From Ignavibacteriota bacterium (GTDB taxonomy: Bacteria > Bacteroidota > Ignavibacteria > Ignavibacteriales > Melioribacteraceae), in the NCBI GenBank assembly GCA_002746605.1, contig PDPT01000043.1, forward strand, positions 1-64,000: DNA of 64,000 nt, read 5' to 3'. A program made the translations under genes and the position numbers. Shown one piece after another: positions 17,688 through 27,662 of the stretch. Within the stretch, counting starts at the first letter, position 1, and each line of letters opens with the position of its first letter. The notes beneath the pieces were generated by a model. That model made no database searches, was not told the origin of the DNA, and saw only the letters and a list, made by a program, of their open reading frames with translations.

Positions 17688-18455
17688 ATGTTTAATATTG
17701 AAGATTTTGATATTAAGTTAGAAACTAATACTATTGGTAGAAATTTTATTTATACCGAAGAAATTTCATCAACAAATGAATTTTTACTTAAAAACTCAGA
17801 AAATTTCGATAATGGAACTATTGTTTTAAGTGAATTTCAAGAAGAAGGACGCGGTAGATTTAAGAGACCTTGGTTAAGCAATAAAGGTGAAAATTTAACT
17901 TTCTCAATTTTGCTTAAAGAAAATTTATCAGCTTTTAATCCTAACCACGTTAATTTAATGTCATCACTTACAATTTCACTTGCCATCGAAAATTTGTATC
18001 AATTAAAGCCATCACTAAAATGGCCTAACGATGTCTTAATTAATAATAAAAAAGTCTGTGGAATTTTAATGGAAGCCAATTCCAAAGGCAGTGAATTAAA
18101 AAGTATTGTTATAGGCATTGGACTTAATGCAAATCAAACCAAATTTTCCGGTGAGTATAGAGTTACTCCAACATCAATTCAGCACGAAGTAAAAAGAGTT
18201 ATTTCCCGTGAACGATTTTTAAGTGAATTTCTAAATATCTTTGAAGAACAACTTTGGGAATTATCAAAAAATCCTAAAAAAATGTTAGATGACTGGCGGG
18301 AAAGATGCAGGCTTATCGGAGAAAAAATTGCTATCGAAGATGACGGCGAGAAGAAATACGGAATTTTTTACGATATAGATGCAAATGGAATGATGATTCT
18401 AAAAATCGGAGATAAATTAGAAAAAATTATTAATGGTGATATTTCAATCAGATAG
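17688..18455 (+). CDS. birA: Biotin--[acetyl-CoA-carboxylase] ligase, monofunctional
   Basis: 255 aa. It joins biotin to the carboxyl-carrier protein through biotinyl-AMP. Visible signatures: ISSTNEFLL, the biotin/ATP-binding loop EEGRGRFKRPW (GRGR-x-x-R-x-W), LKWPNDVLINNKKVCGILME with the substrate Lys, and GIGLNANQ. There is a short C-terminal cap domain. The N-terminal winged helix of E. coli BirA is absent, so it is a pure ligase and not a repressor. The start is fixed by GGGGAGG seven bases upstream of ATG. Confidence 0.95.
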   Translation: MFNIEDFDIKLETNTIGRNFIYTEEISSTNEFLLKNSENFDNGTIVLSEFQEEGRGRFKRPWLSNKGENLTFSILLKENLSAFNPNHVNLMSSLTISLAIENLYQLKPSLKWPNDVLINNKKVCGILMEANSKGSELKSIVIGIGLNANQTKFSGEYRVTPTSIQHEVKRVISRERFLSEFLNIFEEQLWELSKNPKKMLDDWRERCRLIGEKIAIEDDGEKKYGIFYDIDANGMMILKIGDKLEKIINGDISIR

Positions 18456-18512
18456 CTTGCAATACAGAGATACTAATCTGAAAACCTAAGAACGTTCATC
18501 AAGAAAATAGAT

Positions 18513-19640
18513 ATGAAAGAAAAAATATATTTAGATAATGCAGCAACTACCAAGCTTCATCCTAAAGTTTTGGAAAAGATGCTTCCATATTTAAAGGAGC
18601 ATTATGGAAATCCTTCTTCAATTCATTCTTACGGAAGAAAAGTTCGAGTTGCTGTTGAAGAATCGCGAGAAGTAATTGCCGATTTTATTAACGCAGACCC
18701 AAGTGAAATATATTTTACAAGTGGCGGTACGGAAGCAAATAATTTTTTAATAACGGGAATTGCCAAAACCGAACTTTCGGAATCAGGTAAAAACCATATT
18801 ATTACAACCAAAGCCGAACATAAATCAGTTTTGGAAACTTACAAGAATCTGGCACAAAAGAATTTTACCGCAAAACTAATTACTAATAAAGAATTAGATA
18901 AGTTAAAGAAATTCGTAAATGCAAATACATCTCTAGTTTCTACCATTCACATAAATAACGAAACAGGAAAAATCAATAACTTAGAAAAAATAAAAGAACA
19001 AATCAGCAAACCTTTTTTTCATGTAGATGCTACCCAAAGTTTTGGAAAAATTAAAATAGATGTTAAGCAGCTTGGTATTCATGCTCTATCTGCTTCCGCT
19101 CATAAAATTTACGGACCAAAAGGAATTGGAATTGCCTATGTTAAAAGTAGAACTCCAATGAACTCACTTTTATTTGGTGGCGGACAAGAGCGAAATCGCA
19201 GAGCAGGCACCGAAAATGTACCTGGAATAATTGGATTTGCAGAAGCTGTGAAGATTGCAAAAAAAAACATGACAGCCAATTTTAAGCAAGTTATTAAGTT
19301 AAAAAATTATTTTTGGGATTGTCTGAAAGAATCCGGTATAAATAACATTTACACTAATTCCAAAATTAATTCTTCGCCATATATTCTAAGCATAACGTTT
19401 GACCCGCATTATTATAGCAACGATCCCGAATCAACTTTAATGTTTCTTGATATTAACGGAATTTCGGCTTCAGTAGGTTCCGCTTGTACTTCGGGAACGT
19501 TAAAACCTTCGCATGTAATTCTTGCTGAAGGAAAAAGTGAAGAATATGCAAAAGGTACGATACGTTTTTCATTCTCTCCCGAAAATACTTTTGAAGAAAT
19601 CGAATACACAACTGGGATTATGAAAAAATTATCGGGTTAA
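18513..19640 (+). CDS. Cysteine desulfurase (NifS/IscS type)
   Basis: 375 aa PLP enzyme supplying sulfur for iron-sulfur clusters or tRNA thiolation. Motifs: YLDNAATTKLHP, YGNPSSIHSYGR, FTSGGTEANN, HVDATQSFGK, the PLP lysine in SASAHKIYGPKG, GGGQERNRRAGTENV, and the catalytic Cys in SVGSACTSGTLKPSHV. The short loop around the Cys suits NifS/IscS class I enzymes rather than SufS. No iscU or other cluster-assembly gene is next to it. It lies 57 bp after birA and may be co-transcribed with it. Confidence 0.95.
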   Translation: MKEKIYLDNAATTKLHPKVLEKMLPYLKEHYGNPSSIHSYGRKVRVAVEESREVIADFINADPSEIYFTSGGTEANNFLITGIAKTELSESGKNHIITTKAEHKSVLETYKNLAQKNFTAKLITNKELDKLKKFVNANTSLVSTIHINNETGKINNLEKIKEQISKPFFHVDATQSFGKIKIDVKQLGIHALSASAHKIYGPKGIGIAYVKSRTPMNSLLFGGGQERNRRAGTENVPGIIGFAEAVKIAKKNMTANFKQVIKLKNYFWDCLKESGINNIYTNSKINSSPYILSITFDPHYYSNDPESTLMFLDINGISASVGSACTSGTLKPSHVILAEGKSEEYAKGTIRFSFSPENTFEEIEYTTGIMKKLSG

Positions 19641-19822
19641 AGATTACAGGTTTTCAAATTCTTTATTTTTATGATTATTTTTTCAAACTAAAACTTTTCT
19701 TTAATAATAAATTGGTCACACAAAAAACACTAAGCAAATTCTTAAAATTAAATTCGTTAACATAGTACCTTAGATAAAAATTACTTCAGTATTTAATCTT
19801 TTGCTTATTATTGAAATTTTTA

Positions 19823-20788
19823 CTAATCCTTTAAAAACTCTTCAGCTAAGGCATAACCACCAAATAACGGAGCATCATCACCAAGTTTAGTTGCTTTAAT
19901 CTTTACAATTCTACCGGCAGAACTAATAACAGATTTACTGAAAGCTTTCTTAATTCGTGGAATCATAAAATCCTCATTTGCCTCAACAACTCCACCGCCA
20001 AGAACAATTGTATCTAAGTTAAGCAAAGTTGTAAGACTTCCAAGTACAGTACCGATTGCCTTGCAGCCCTTTTCCATTTCTTCGGTTATAACTTTATCCT
20101 TAGCATCAAGTGCTTTACTTAGGGATTTACTTTTTATTTTTTTACCGCTTTTTATAAAATCTTTTAGAACGGTTTCTTCTTTTTTTGCTCTTTGTATAAT
20201 AGAATTTACCATTGCAGTTCTGCTTGCGTAATTTTCAAAAGTTAAATCATTATTATCAACAGCAAAACTTCCCGAAGGTCTAATTTTCATATGTCCTATT
20301 TCTCCGGCAAAAAATGATGAACCTCTGTACATTTCTCCATTAAATAATAAAGCTCCGCCAATTCCAGTACCGACAAAAACAACCAACATATTATTTACTT
20401 TATCATTGTATTCAAAAGATTTAATTCCTAGAGCCGCCATGTTAACATCATTTTCTAACAGAACCGGAATGTCAAAATATTTTTGTAAAGATTTTTTAAT
20501 ATTAAAATCTACAATATTTAAGTTTGGAGCAATAGAAATAATTCCACTATTAGGATTTACAGTTCCGGGTACACCAAGACATAAAGCAGCAATTTCTTTT
20601 TCATTTCTTTTACTTTTTTTGAGTAATTTTTTTACTGAATCTGCAATGCACTCAACAAGAAACTCCGTACCTTTTTCGGCATCTGTAGGTATTTTTACTT
20701 TTTCTTCAATTTTTTTTTTGCTGTTAATTAATGCCGATAATATTTTTGTTCCTCCGAGATCTACTGTGATGACAAATTTTTTTTTCAA
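19823..20788 (-). CDS. ROK-family sugar kinase (glucokinase-like) without the zinc motif
   Basis: 321 aa. ATP-binding ITVDLGGTKILSALI at the N-terminus, LCLGVPGTVN, LLENDVNMAALG, VFVGTGIGGALLFNGEMYRG and GEIGHMKI follow the ROK order, with the sugar and zinc His in GEIGH. The usual CxCGxxGCxE zinc-binding segment should follow GH by about ten residues, but here that stretch (PSGSFAVDNNDLTFENYAS) has no Cys. Likely substrate glucose or N-acetyl-hexosamine; not determined. The start is TTG at 20788, supported by AGGAG eight bases upstream. It converges with the desulfurase gene. Confidence 0.88.
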   Translation of the reverse strand: MKKKFVITVDLGGTKILSALINSKKKIEEKVKIPTDAEKGTEFLVECIADSVKKLLKKSKRNEKEIAALCLGVPGTVNPNSGIISIAPNLNIVDFNIKKSLQKYFDIPVLLENDVNMAALGIKSFEYNDKVNNMLVVFVGTGIGGALLFNGEMYRGSSFFAGEIGHMKIRPSGSFAVDNNDLTFENYASRTAMVNSIIQRAKKEETVLKDFIKSGKKIKSKSLSKALDAKDKVITEEMEKGCKAIGTVLGSLTTLLNLDTIVLGGGVVEANEDFMIPRIKKAFSKSVISSAGRIVKIKATKLGDDAPLFGGYALAEEFLKD

Positions 20789-20879
20789 TGTTGCACTCCT
20801 AATTTTTATTTTAATTTGTATTTTATAAATTACAATTTTAATCTAAAAATTAAAAAAAATTTATTTACTACTTACGAAT

Positions 20880-21671
20880 ATGGCAATAAAATCTTTAAAA
20901 AAATTTGGACAAAATTACCTGATTGATAGAAATATAGTTCAAAAGATGGTTAGAACTTTAGCATTAAAAAAATCAGATTCCGTTTTAGAAATTGGACCGG
21001 GAAAAGGTTTTATCACCAAAGAACTCGTAAAAGCTGCCGATTCTGTTACTGCGGTTGAAATAGATACAAGGGTTATTGAACAATTAAACAAAAATTTTGA
21101 TAATCTAATTATTCATAATAAGAATATTACAAAAATTAATCTTGAGGATTTAAAGTTAAGACCACCTATAAAAGTTATTGGTAATATTCCGTTTAATATA
21201 ACCGGAGATATTTTATTTAAATTAATAGAGAACAAAAAAATTATCAGTGATGCAGTCTTAATAGTTTCGCTAGATATTGCTAAAAGAATAACAGCTAATT
21301 ACAGAACTAAAGAATACGGAAGTTTAACGGTAATAATGAATTATTTTGCTACTTCCAAAATAATTCAAAAAGTTTCAAGAAATGTATTTTACCCTAAGCC
21401 CAATATAGATTCAGCAATTTTACATTTAAAGTTCAACAAAGAGGAAATAAAAGAAATTGATAATCAATTTTTTATAAAAGTTATAAAAGCATCTTTCGGA
21501 AATAGAAGAAAAACCTTAAATAATTCATTAAGGAATAGTATATTTGGGCATCATGATTTTAATAACTCTGAAATTTCTTTATCAAAAAGAGCTGAGGAAC
21601 TTGAACTAAACGATTTTTTAAAATTAACACGCTTTATCCAAGAGTTAGAATGCAAGAAACAAATGAAATAA
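20880..21671 (+). CDS. rsmA: 16S rRNA (adenine1518/1519-N6)-dimethyltransferase
   Basis: 263 aa (RsmA/KsgA). It dimethylates two adjacent adenines in helix 45 of 16S rRNA during small-subunit maturation. SAM-binding motif VLEIGPGKGFITKELV, acidic residue in VTAVEIDTRV, the catalytic GNIPFNITGDILFKL (consensus N[LI]PY, here NIPF), and YPKPNIDSAILHL. The C-terminal helical part with SFGNRRKTLNNSL is complete. First gene of a plus-strand run; its 3' end overlaps mgtE by 22 bp. Confidence 0.97.
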   Translation: MAIKSLKKFGQNYLIDRNIVQKMVRTLALKKSDSVLEIGPGKGFITKELVKAADSVTAVEIDTRVIEQLNKNFDNLIIHNKNITKINLEDLKLRPPIKVIGNIPFNITGDILFKLIENKKIISDAVLIVSLDIAKRITANYRTKEYGSLTVIMNYFATSKIIQKVSRNVFYPKPNIDSAILHLKFNKEEIKEIDNQFFIKVIKASFGNRRKTLNNSLRNSIFGHHDFNNSEISLSKRAEELELNDFLKLTRFIQELECKKQMK

Positions 21672-23041
21672 AAAATACAAGAAATGTTGTACAAATAGAT
21701 AATGAACTTATTGAAAACATTTCAAAATTAATTAAAACCGGAGCAGACAAAAGTGTACTGAACGTACTAACAGGCTTACACCCCGCAGATATTGCAGAAA
21801 TACTTAATCATCTGGAATTAGAATATGCAAAGAGAATCTTTGCTTTATTCCCTTCAGAACAGGCAAGTGAAATAATAACTGAACTTGATGAAAATGTTCG
21901 TGAAAAAGTTCTAAAAGAAATTGATGTAAAAACTCTTACCGAAATTGTTGATGAACTTTATACAGATGATGCTACGGATATAGTAAGTGATCTTCCGCCC
22001 GGAATAGCTAAACAAGTCCTTAAAAATATTGATAAAGAAGATTCCGCCGAAGTAATGAAACTACTTGAGTATCCTGAAGATACTGCAGGTGGTATTATGA
22101 CAAGCAACTTCGTTTGGGTAGATTATAATGCAACCATAAAAGATGCAATTACAGAAGTTAGAAGAAATGCCGAAGAATTTGATCACATCTATCATATTTA
22201 TGTCTTAAAAGAAAATGAAGAACTGCTCGGAATAGTTACACTAAAATCATTACTTACAAATAAATTACAAAAAAAAGTTAAGTCTGTTATTCAAGAAGAC
22301 TTAATGTACGTTACCCCCGAAATGGATCAGGAAGAAGTTGCACATATTATGAATAAATATGATTTAGTAGCAATTCCTGTAGTTGATGAGCACAGAAGAA
22401 TGCTCGGTAGAATAACTTTTGATGATATTCAAGATGTAATCCAAAATGAAGCATCTGAAGATTTACAAAAAATTGCTGGTCTTACTGAAGAGGAAGAAAA
22501 AAGTGATTCGATAATTACTATTTCTAAAATCCGCTTGCCGTGGCTAATTGTTGCTCTCTTGATGGAACTACTCGCAGCATTAGTTTTAAGAGGTTACGAA
22601 GATTATATTCAGCAAATATTTATAGCTACATTTTTTGTTCCGGTTGTTATGGCTATGGGTGGAAGCACCGGCACCCAAGCCGCAATAGTAATGGTAAAAT
22701 CTATCAGTAGTGGAGAAGTATGGGTTAGTGAAAGTTTTAATAATCTCTTTAAAGAATTTTTAGTAGCATTTGTAAACGGACTTGTTCTAGGAGCAGTTTT
22801 ATTCGGATCAGTTACTTTGCTTTTTCCGAGAGATGAACTATCAATCAATTTTGCTATCGTGCTTTCAGTATCATTATTACTAATAATAATTACCGCAACA
22901 GTTGTAGGAGCTTCTATACCTCTGATCCTCAAAAAGTTAAATACCGATCCCGCTATTGCAACGGGACCTTTTGTTACAACTTCCAATGATATACTTGGAT
23001 TACTCATATATTTAACAATAATTATAGTTTATTTCTTTTAA
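21650..23041 (+). CDS. mgtE: Magnesium transporter MgtE
   Basis: 463 aa. The layout is canonical: N-terminal helical domain with LLTGLHPADIAEIL-type repeats and ELYTDDATDIVSDLP, two CBS domains (TAGGIMTSNFVWVDYNATIKD and DLMYVTPEMDQEEVAHIMNKYD), a plug helix and five transmembrane segments, including PVVMAMGGSTGTQAAIVMV and ATGPFVTTSNDILGLLIYL. It acts as a Mg2+-gated channel at the inner membrane, closed by Mg2+ on the cytoplasmic domains. It overlaps rsmA by 22 bp and its stop shares one base with the next start (TAATG), indicating coupled translation. Confidence 0.97.
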   Translation: MQETNEIKNTRNVVQIDNELIENISKLIKTGADKSVLNVLTGLHPADIAEILNHLELEYAKRIFALFPSEQASEIITELDENVREKVLKEIDVKTLTEIVDELYTDDATDIVSDLPPGIAKQVLKNIDKEDSAEVMKLLEYPEDTAGGIMTSNFVWVDYNATIKDAITEVRRNAEEFDHIYHIYVLKENEELLGIVTLKSLLTNKLQKKVKSVIQEDLMYVTPEMDQEEVAHIMNKYDLVAIPVVDEHRRMLGRITFDDIQDVIQNEASEDLQKIAGLTEEEEKSDSIITISKIRLPWLIVALLMELLAALVLRGYEDYIQQIFIATFFVPVVMAMGGSTGTQAAIVMVKSISSGEVWVSESFNNLFKEFLVAFVNGLVLGAVLFGSVTLLFPRDELSINFAIVLSVSLLLIIITATVVGASIPLILKKLNTDPAIATGPFVTTSNDILGLLIYLTIIIVYFF

Positions 23042-23982
23042 TGAATTTTGTTGAACGATTGAAGAATATACTTTTACCTAAAGATGTAGTTGTAATAGGC
23101 TACTATTTTTTTCTGACAATTATAATTTTTATTTTCTATAACTCAATTGCCAATGCCTTATTATTAATAACATTAAATTTCTGTCTAATTTTCTCTGTAA
23201 TTTGGATTGCAAACAAAGCCGAGATAACTAAAAATAAAATTTTGGAAATAATTCATTTTTATTATGTAATTCCCCTTATATTCATAACTTTCAAAGAAAT
23301 CTATTTTATAATCAGTTCGGTTCATACACAAGATTATGATAACCTGCTTATTAAAATAGACCGATTTATTTTCGGTGGAGATCCTACTGTTTTTCTCAAC
23401 CAATTTGCAAATCCTCTTCTTACGGAAATTTTACAAATTGCATATGCAACGTTTTTCTTTTTACCGATTATTCTCGGTGTTGAATACCATTTAAAGGGTG
23501 AACATAATAAATTTCAGTTTATAATTTTTAGTACTGTTCTTGGGTTTTTCTTATCATATATCGGATATTTATTATTGCCCGCAATAGGACCAAGATTTAC
23601 ACTTCACAGTTTTGAAATGACAAATACCGAACTGCCCGGCTTATTCTTAACGGATATTTTGCGTGAAATCGTTAATTGGGGCGAATCGATTCCTGCCGGT
23701 ACACCAAATCCCATAGAAGCGGTTCAGCGTGATGTCTTCCCGAGCGGGCATACACAAATGACACTTATTATTATGTATCTTAGTGTAAAATTAAATTCTA
23801 GAAATAAAATATTTTTCTTAATTGACGGCTCCCTTTTAATATTTGCTACTGTTTATTTAAGATATCATTACGTTACTGATTTAATTGGCGGTATGGTATT
23901 CATGATTTTAACAATGGTACTCGGTAAATTTATTTTTAATTGGTGGCGTAAAAAACAGAAAAAACCAATTTTGGAGTATTAA
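23041..23982 (+). CDS. PAP2-superfamily membrane phosphatase / phosphotransferase
   Basis: 313 aa with about seven transmembrane segments. The PAP2 active-site motifs are in the second half: RDVFPSGHTQMT (motif 2, PSGH) and LRYHYVTDLIGG (motif 3, R-x-x-x-x-x-H-x-x-x-D), with a GPRFTLH segment ahead. Such proteins dephosphorylate lipid phosphates such as undecaprenyl pyrophosphate or phosphatidate, or transfer head groups as in inositol-phosphoceramide synthases, which this length and spacing also recall. Substrate undetermined. Its ATG overlaps the mgtE stop and menG starts 8 bp after its own stop. Confidence 0.85.
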   Translation: MNFVERLKNILLPKDVVVIGYYFFLTIIIFIFYNSIANALLLITLNFCLIFSVIWIANKAEITKNKILEIIHFYYVIPLIFITFKEIYFIISSVHTQDYDNLLIKIDRFIFGGDPTVFLNQFANPLLTEILQIAYATFFFLPIILGVEYHLKGEHNKFQFIIFSTVLGFFLSYIGYLLLPAIGPRFTLHSFEMTNTELPGLFLTDILREIVNWGESIPAGTPNPIEAVQRDVFPSGHTQMTLIIMYLSVKLNSRNKIFFLIDGSLLIFATVYLRYHYVTDLIGGMVFMILTMVLGKFIFNWWRKKQKKPILEY

Positions 23983-23990
23983 TTTTTGTA

Positions 23991-24677
23991 ATGGATAAAC
24001 AAAAACAAGTAAAAAGAATATTTGATTCTATTTCGCATAAATATGATTTTCTTAATCATTTTTTAAGTGCCGGAATTGATTTTTATTGGAGAAAGAAATC
24101 ACTAAAATTAACAAAAGTAAACATCGAAACTATTTTACTTGATGTTGCCTGCGGTACTGGCGATTTTTCAATTGCTGCAAAAAAAATGGGAGTAAAAAAA
24201 ATTATCGGACTCGATTTAAGCAGTAATATGCTTGCCCATTTTAATGATAAGGCCGATTGGAGCAAGGGCAGGCTTGTGCAATCTGTTGCTGAGTTTATGC
24301 CCTTTAAAGACGAAAAATTTACAAACATAACTGTCGCTTTTGGTGTAAGAAACTTTTATGATATCAAACAAGGATTTCAATCCTTCTACCGAGTTTTAAA
24401 ACCGAAAGGAAAAGTAACAATTCTTGAATTTAGACTACCAAAAAATAAAATTGTTAAAAATTTATACAATTTTTATTTTAATAAAATTCTTCCTGCAATT
24501 GGTAAGATAATATCCAAGGATAATGAAGCTTATACTTATTTACCTGAATCCGTTAGCGCCTTTGATCAGAAAATTAATCTAAAAAAATTATTAACAGAAA
24601 CAAATTTTAAGAATATTAAAACTTATTCTCTTACTTTTGGAATTGTGCAGGTTGTTATCGCCGAGAAGTATGATTAG
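23991..24677 (+). CDS. menG: Demethylmenaquinone methyltransferase (UbiE/MenG)
   Basis: 228 aa. SAM-dependent C-methyltransferase for the last step of menaquinone synthesis. Signatures: VKRIFDSISHKYDFLNHFLS (UbiE signature 1 region), LLDVACGTGDFSIAA as the SAM motif, IIGLDLSSNML, and VAFGVRNFYDIKQGFQSFYRVLKPKG (signature 2, R-N-F-x-D). The menaquinone assignment fits a Bacteroidota host, and a long-chain polyprenyl synthetase lies at 38515. Last gene of the rsmA-mgtE-PAP2-menG run. Confidence 0.95.
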   Translation: MDKQKQVKRIFDSISHKYDFLNHFLSAGIDFYWRKKSLKLTKVNIETILLDVACGTGDFSIAAKKMGVKKIIGLDLSSNMLAHFNDKADWSKGRLVQSVAEFMPFKDEKFTNITVAFGVRNFYDIKQGFQSFYRVLKPKGKVTILEFRLPKNKIVKNLYNFYFNKILPAIGKIISKDNEAYTYLPESVSAFDQKINLKKLLTETNFKNIKTYSLTFGIVQVVIAEKYD

Positions 24678-24887
24678 TCTCCAGGTACAGATTGTACAAA
24701 TGCTTACTAATTTTCTTCTGTAGTTAAAACATACAAGAATGATTGTTAATTTGAAAACTTTACAAAAAAATCCAAAGTTCTTTCTGCTAAGTGCTAATGC
24801 AACAAACGTATAAAATCTTGATTTAAGGTTTATTTAGTATTATTAAGAAAACCGACTCTTATCAAATTAAAAGTTAGTCAACTTTTT

Positions 24888-27467
24888 TTAAATTTTTGAA
24901 GCTAATTTATTACTGCCGCGAGGATATATTGTAAGTCTGTCACCTACACGAATTAAACTTCCTTTCATACTGTTCCATTTTCTAATGTCTCTTGCTCTAA
25001 CATGATATTTTTCGGCGATATGCCCAAGAGTTTCCCCACTTTTAACAACATGAATTTTTGCCCCTTTCTTATTTATTTTATGCGAGACCTTAGTTTCTTT
25101 TTTGGCGATTCTTACTTTTTTAGTTTTAACAAGTTGTAATTTTTGTCCAGGATAAATTACATTAGAGTTTAAGTTATTTAATTTTTTAATAGTTTTTACA
25201 GAAACTTTATTCTTAATGGCTATCTTCCCAATTGTATCACCCGATTTAACAATATAGTAACCTTTATTGCCATTACTACTTTTAATATTCGAATATATTT
25301 TTAATGTTCTACCGACATAAATTCTATTAGATTTCATTTTATTCCAACGGCGTATATTATATGTTGAAACTTTATATCGTTCGGCAATTTCACCGATTGT
25401 ATCACCTTTTTTCACTTTATATTTCACCAAATTACCTAAAGATCTTGATGATGTTTTTCTTTTTGAACTAGAATTATAAGCAACTGCTCTTCGGCTGCTG
25501 CCGGTATAAATCATTAACTTTTTACCTTTATAAATTCGACTTGATCTTAGTCCATTCCATTTTTTTATTTTCGATACAGAAGTACCATATTTATAAGCAA
25601 TAGAACCAAGAGTTTCGCCTCTTCTTATTCTGTGCTCTATCCATTCAGCACCCGAAACCGAGTATAAATGTCTAATTTTTTGCGACTTGGAGTAGTTATT
25701 AATTTTTGCATATTCCTCTGTTTTATCTTTAGGTACATAAATATTTAATTGCTGACCAACATAGATTGATTTAGTGTAAGGCAAATTATTCCAGTTTCTA
25801 ATATCAGATACACGGACTTGAAAAAGATCGGATAAATCAATTAAGTTATCACCGCTTTTTACTGTATATTTTACTGATTCTTTACCTTCAGGAATTATTA
25901 TTTCATTTTTTCCAATTGATTTTTTGTACGTTTCAAGAAGTTTAGCATCTTTACTATTTTTGTTAACAACCATTTTGTATGGTGCACTTCCATCATATTC
26001 GGCTTCATCTTCAAGAGCTATAGCTACATCGGTATTAAGTTCAAAATCATTACTGATATAACCCGAAACCGGAATCTTCAAAGGAACTTTCGGATATATT
26101 CTTGATCTTGTGGAAATTTTATTGAACTTAGCAAGCTGCCTAAGCCCCACGCCATATTTTGCCGCAATACCCGATAAAGTTTCACCTTTCTTAACTCTAT
26201 GAACAACATATTGCAGTTTGGCTTCATCAGGAATTGCTTTTACATTAGCAACAAATGCATCATAAGTTTTAGCTGGAACTCTAAGTTCGTAACCACCCGG
26301 ATAATTAGGCGGTGTATGATGTTGAATTAAGTCAGGATTTAAATCTTTCATTTCTTTTAATGTAACACCGGCACATTTTGCCAAAACCGAAAGATCAATT
26401 GCTTCGTTAATTTTATATTTTTCGTACTCAATTGGAGCATTATATTTTATGTTGGCAAAACCATATTTTTCAGGCTGACTTGCAATTAAGGTAACGGCAA
26501 TATATTGCGGTACATAATTCCTTGTTTCTCGCGGTAGGAATCTTTTTAGTTTCCAAAATGTTTTAGAGCCGCTTCTTCTTATGGCTCTCCTTACTCTTCC
26601 CTCTCCACTGTTGTACGATGCTATTGCCAAGTACCAATTATCCAAAGAAACATATAAATCTCTTAAGTGCCTTGCAGCTGCTCTTGTGGCTTTTTCAGGG
26701 TCTCGTCTCTCATCAACATAAAAATCTACTTTTAGATCGTACAAACGCCCTGTTCCTTTCATAAATTGCCATAGACCTACTGCTCTTGCCCACGAACGGG
26801 CATTGGGCTTTAATCCGCTTTCCATTAAACTTAAAAAGATTAATTGTGTTGGAACTTTTTCTTCTTTAAAAATCCTTGCCATCATAGGAAAATAATAACC
26901 GGTTCTTTGCAGCCAATACTCCATATGCTGTCTTCCTTTTCCGGTAAAATATTCAATATATTGCTCAACATATTTATTTACTTCTAAAGGAAAATCACCG
27001 ATCACAATTATGTTTTCTTCAGGAATTTCCACATCTTCAATTTCAGGAAGATTGTTTTGCTGCATATTCATCCATTCTTCCATTGCATAAGCAGGTGAAT
27101 CTTTAGGAAGTTGTTTTAATGTATCGAGAAATGAATGGTAATCATCAACAATTGATTTTTCAAGTTCGGTAAACGCCTCATTTTCATCAATATTCGGATA
27201 ATAACTTAATTCCGTAATTACTGCTAAAGCAGAATCGAAATTAAATAATGCCGAATGCGTTTTTTTTAATTTTTGATCATTTAAAGCAGTAACATATTTT
27301 TTACGCGATGCTTCTAAAAGCTCATTAATTATTGATTTAGTTTTTATTACAATTTTTACACTATCTGCCTGATAATCTGATACTTTTGTTGAATTATCAA
27401 AAACAGAGCAGGATATTAGCAAAATTAATGTTAAACTAAAAACATATTTATAAAAATTTTTCTTCAC
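24888..27467 (-). CDS. MltD-like lytic transglycosylase lipoprotein with six LysM repeats
   Basis: 859 aa. Lipoprotein signal with LLISC (Cys20). The SLT domain (about 195-330) has [15 protein letters not shown] with catalytic Glu216, [25 protein letters not shown] and [11 protein letters not shown]. Six LysM modules follow: [68 protein letters not shown] and [13 protein letters not shown]. They are joined by Ser/Lys/Arg-rich linkers and bind peptidoglycan glycan chains. E. coli MltD has fewer LysM modules. Periplasmic wall remodelling is the likely role. The start codon is GTG at 27467, preceded by GGA. The gene is monocistronic. Confidence 0.93.
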   Translation of the reverse strand: MKKNFYKYVFSLTLILLISCSVFDNSTKVSDYQADSVKIVIKTKSIINELLEASRKKYVTALNDQKLKKTHSALFNFDSALAVITELSYYPNIDENEAFTELEKSIVDDYHSFLDTLKQLPKDSPAYAMEEWMNMQQNNLPEIEDVEIPEENIIVIGDFPLEVNKYVEQYIEYFTGKGRQHMEYWLQRTGYYFPMMARIFKEEKVPTQLIFLSLMESGLKPNARSWARAVGLWQFMKGTGRLYDLKVDFYVDERRDPEKATRAAARHLRDLYVSLDNWYLAIASYNSGEGRVRRAIRRSGSKTFWKLKRFLPRETRNYVPQYIAVTLIASQPEKYGFANIKYNAPIEYEKYKINEAIDLSVLAKCAGVTLKEMKDLNPDLIQHHTPPNYPGGYELRVPAKTYDAFVANVKAIPDEAKLQYVVHRVKKGETLSGIAAKYGVGLRQLAKFNKISTRSRIYPKVPLKIPVSGYISNDFELNTDVAIALEDEAEYDGSAPYKMVVNKNSKDAKLLETYKKSIGKNEIIIPEGKESVKYTVKSGDNLIDLSDLFQVRVSDIRNWNNLPYTKSIYVGQQLNIYVPKDKTEEYAKINNYSKSQKIRHLYSVSGAEWIEHRIRRGETLGSIAYKYGTSVSKIKKWNGLRSSRIYKGKKLMIYTGSSRRAVAYNSSSKRKTSSRSLGNLVKYKVKKGDTIGEIAERYKVSTYNIRRWNKMKSNRIYVGRTLKIYSNIKSSNGNKGYYIVKSGDTIGKIAIKNKVSVKTIKKLNNLNSNVIYPGQKLQLVKTKKVRIAKKETKVSHKINKKGAKIHVVKSGETLGHIAEKYHVRARDIRKWNSMKGSLIRVGDRLTIYPRGSNKLASKI

Positions 27468-27662
27468 AACAATTCCATATTTAATTATTTGTAAAATAAA
27501 TGATTAAGAGATTTTTATCAAGTCTAATCTTAAGCATATATATCTTTGAAAATAAAAAATAACAGCTTACCAATTTGAGACAATATTTTCTCATTTTAAT
27601 AAATTATTTTCGAAAAAATTCGAAAGTATTTTACTAATAAATATTTTTTAATGAGGAATTGC

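Noticed and set aside
22609-23007. 132-aa minus-strand ORF
   Set aside because: Antisense to the transmembrane part of mgtE; its length only reflects codon bias of the real gene.
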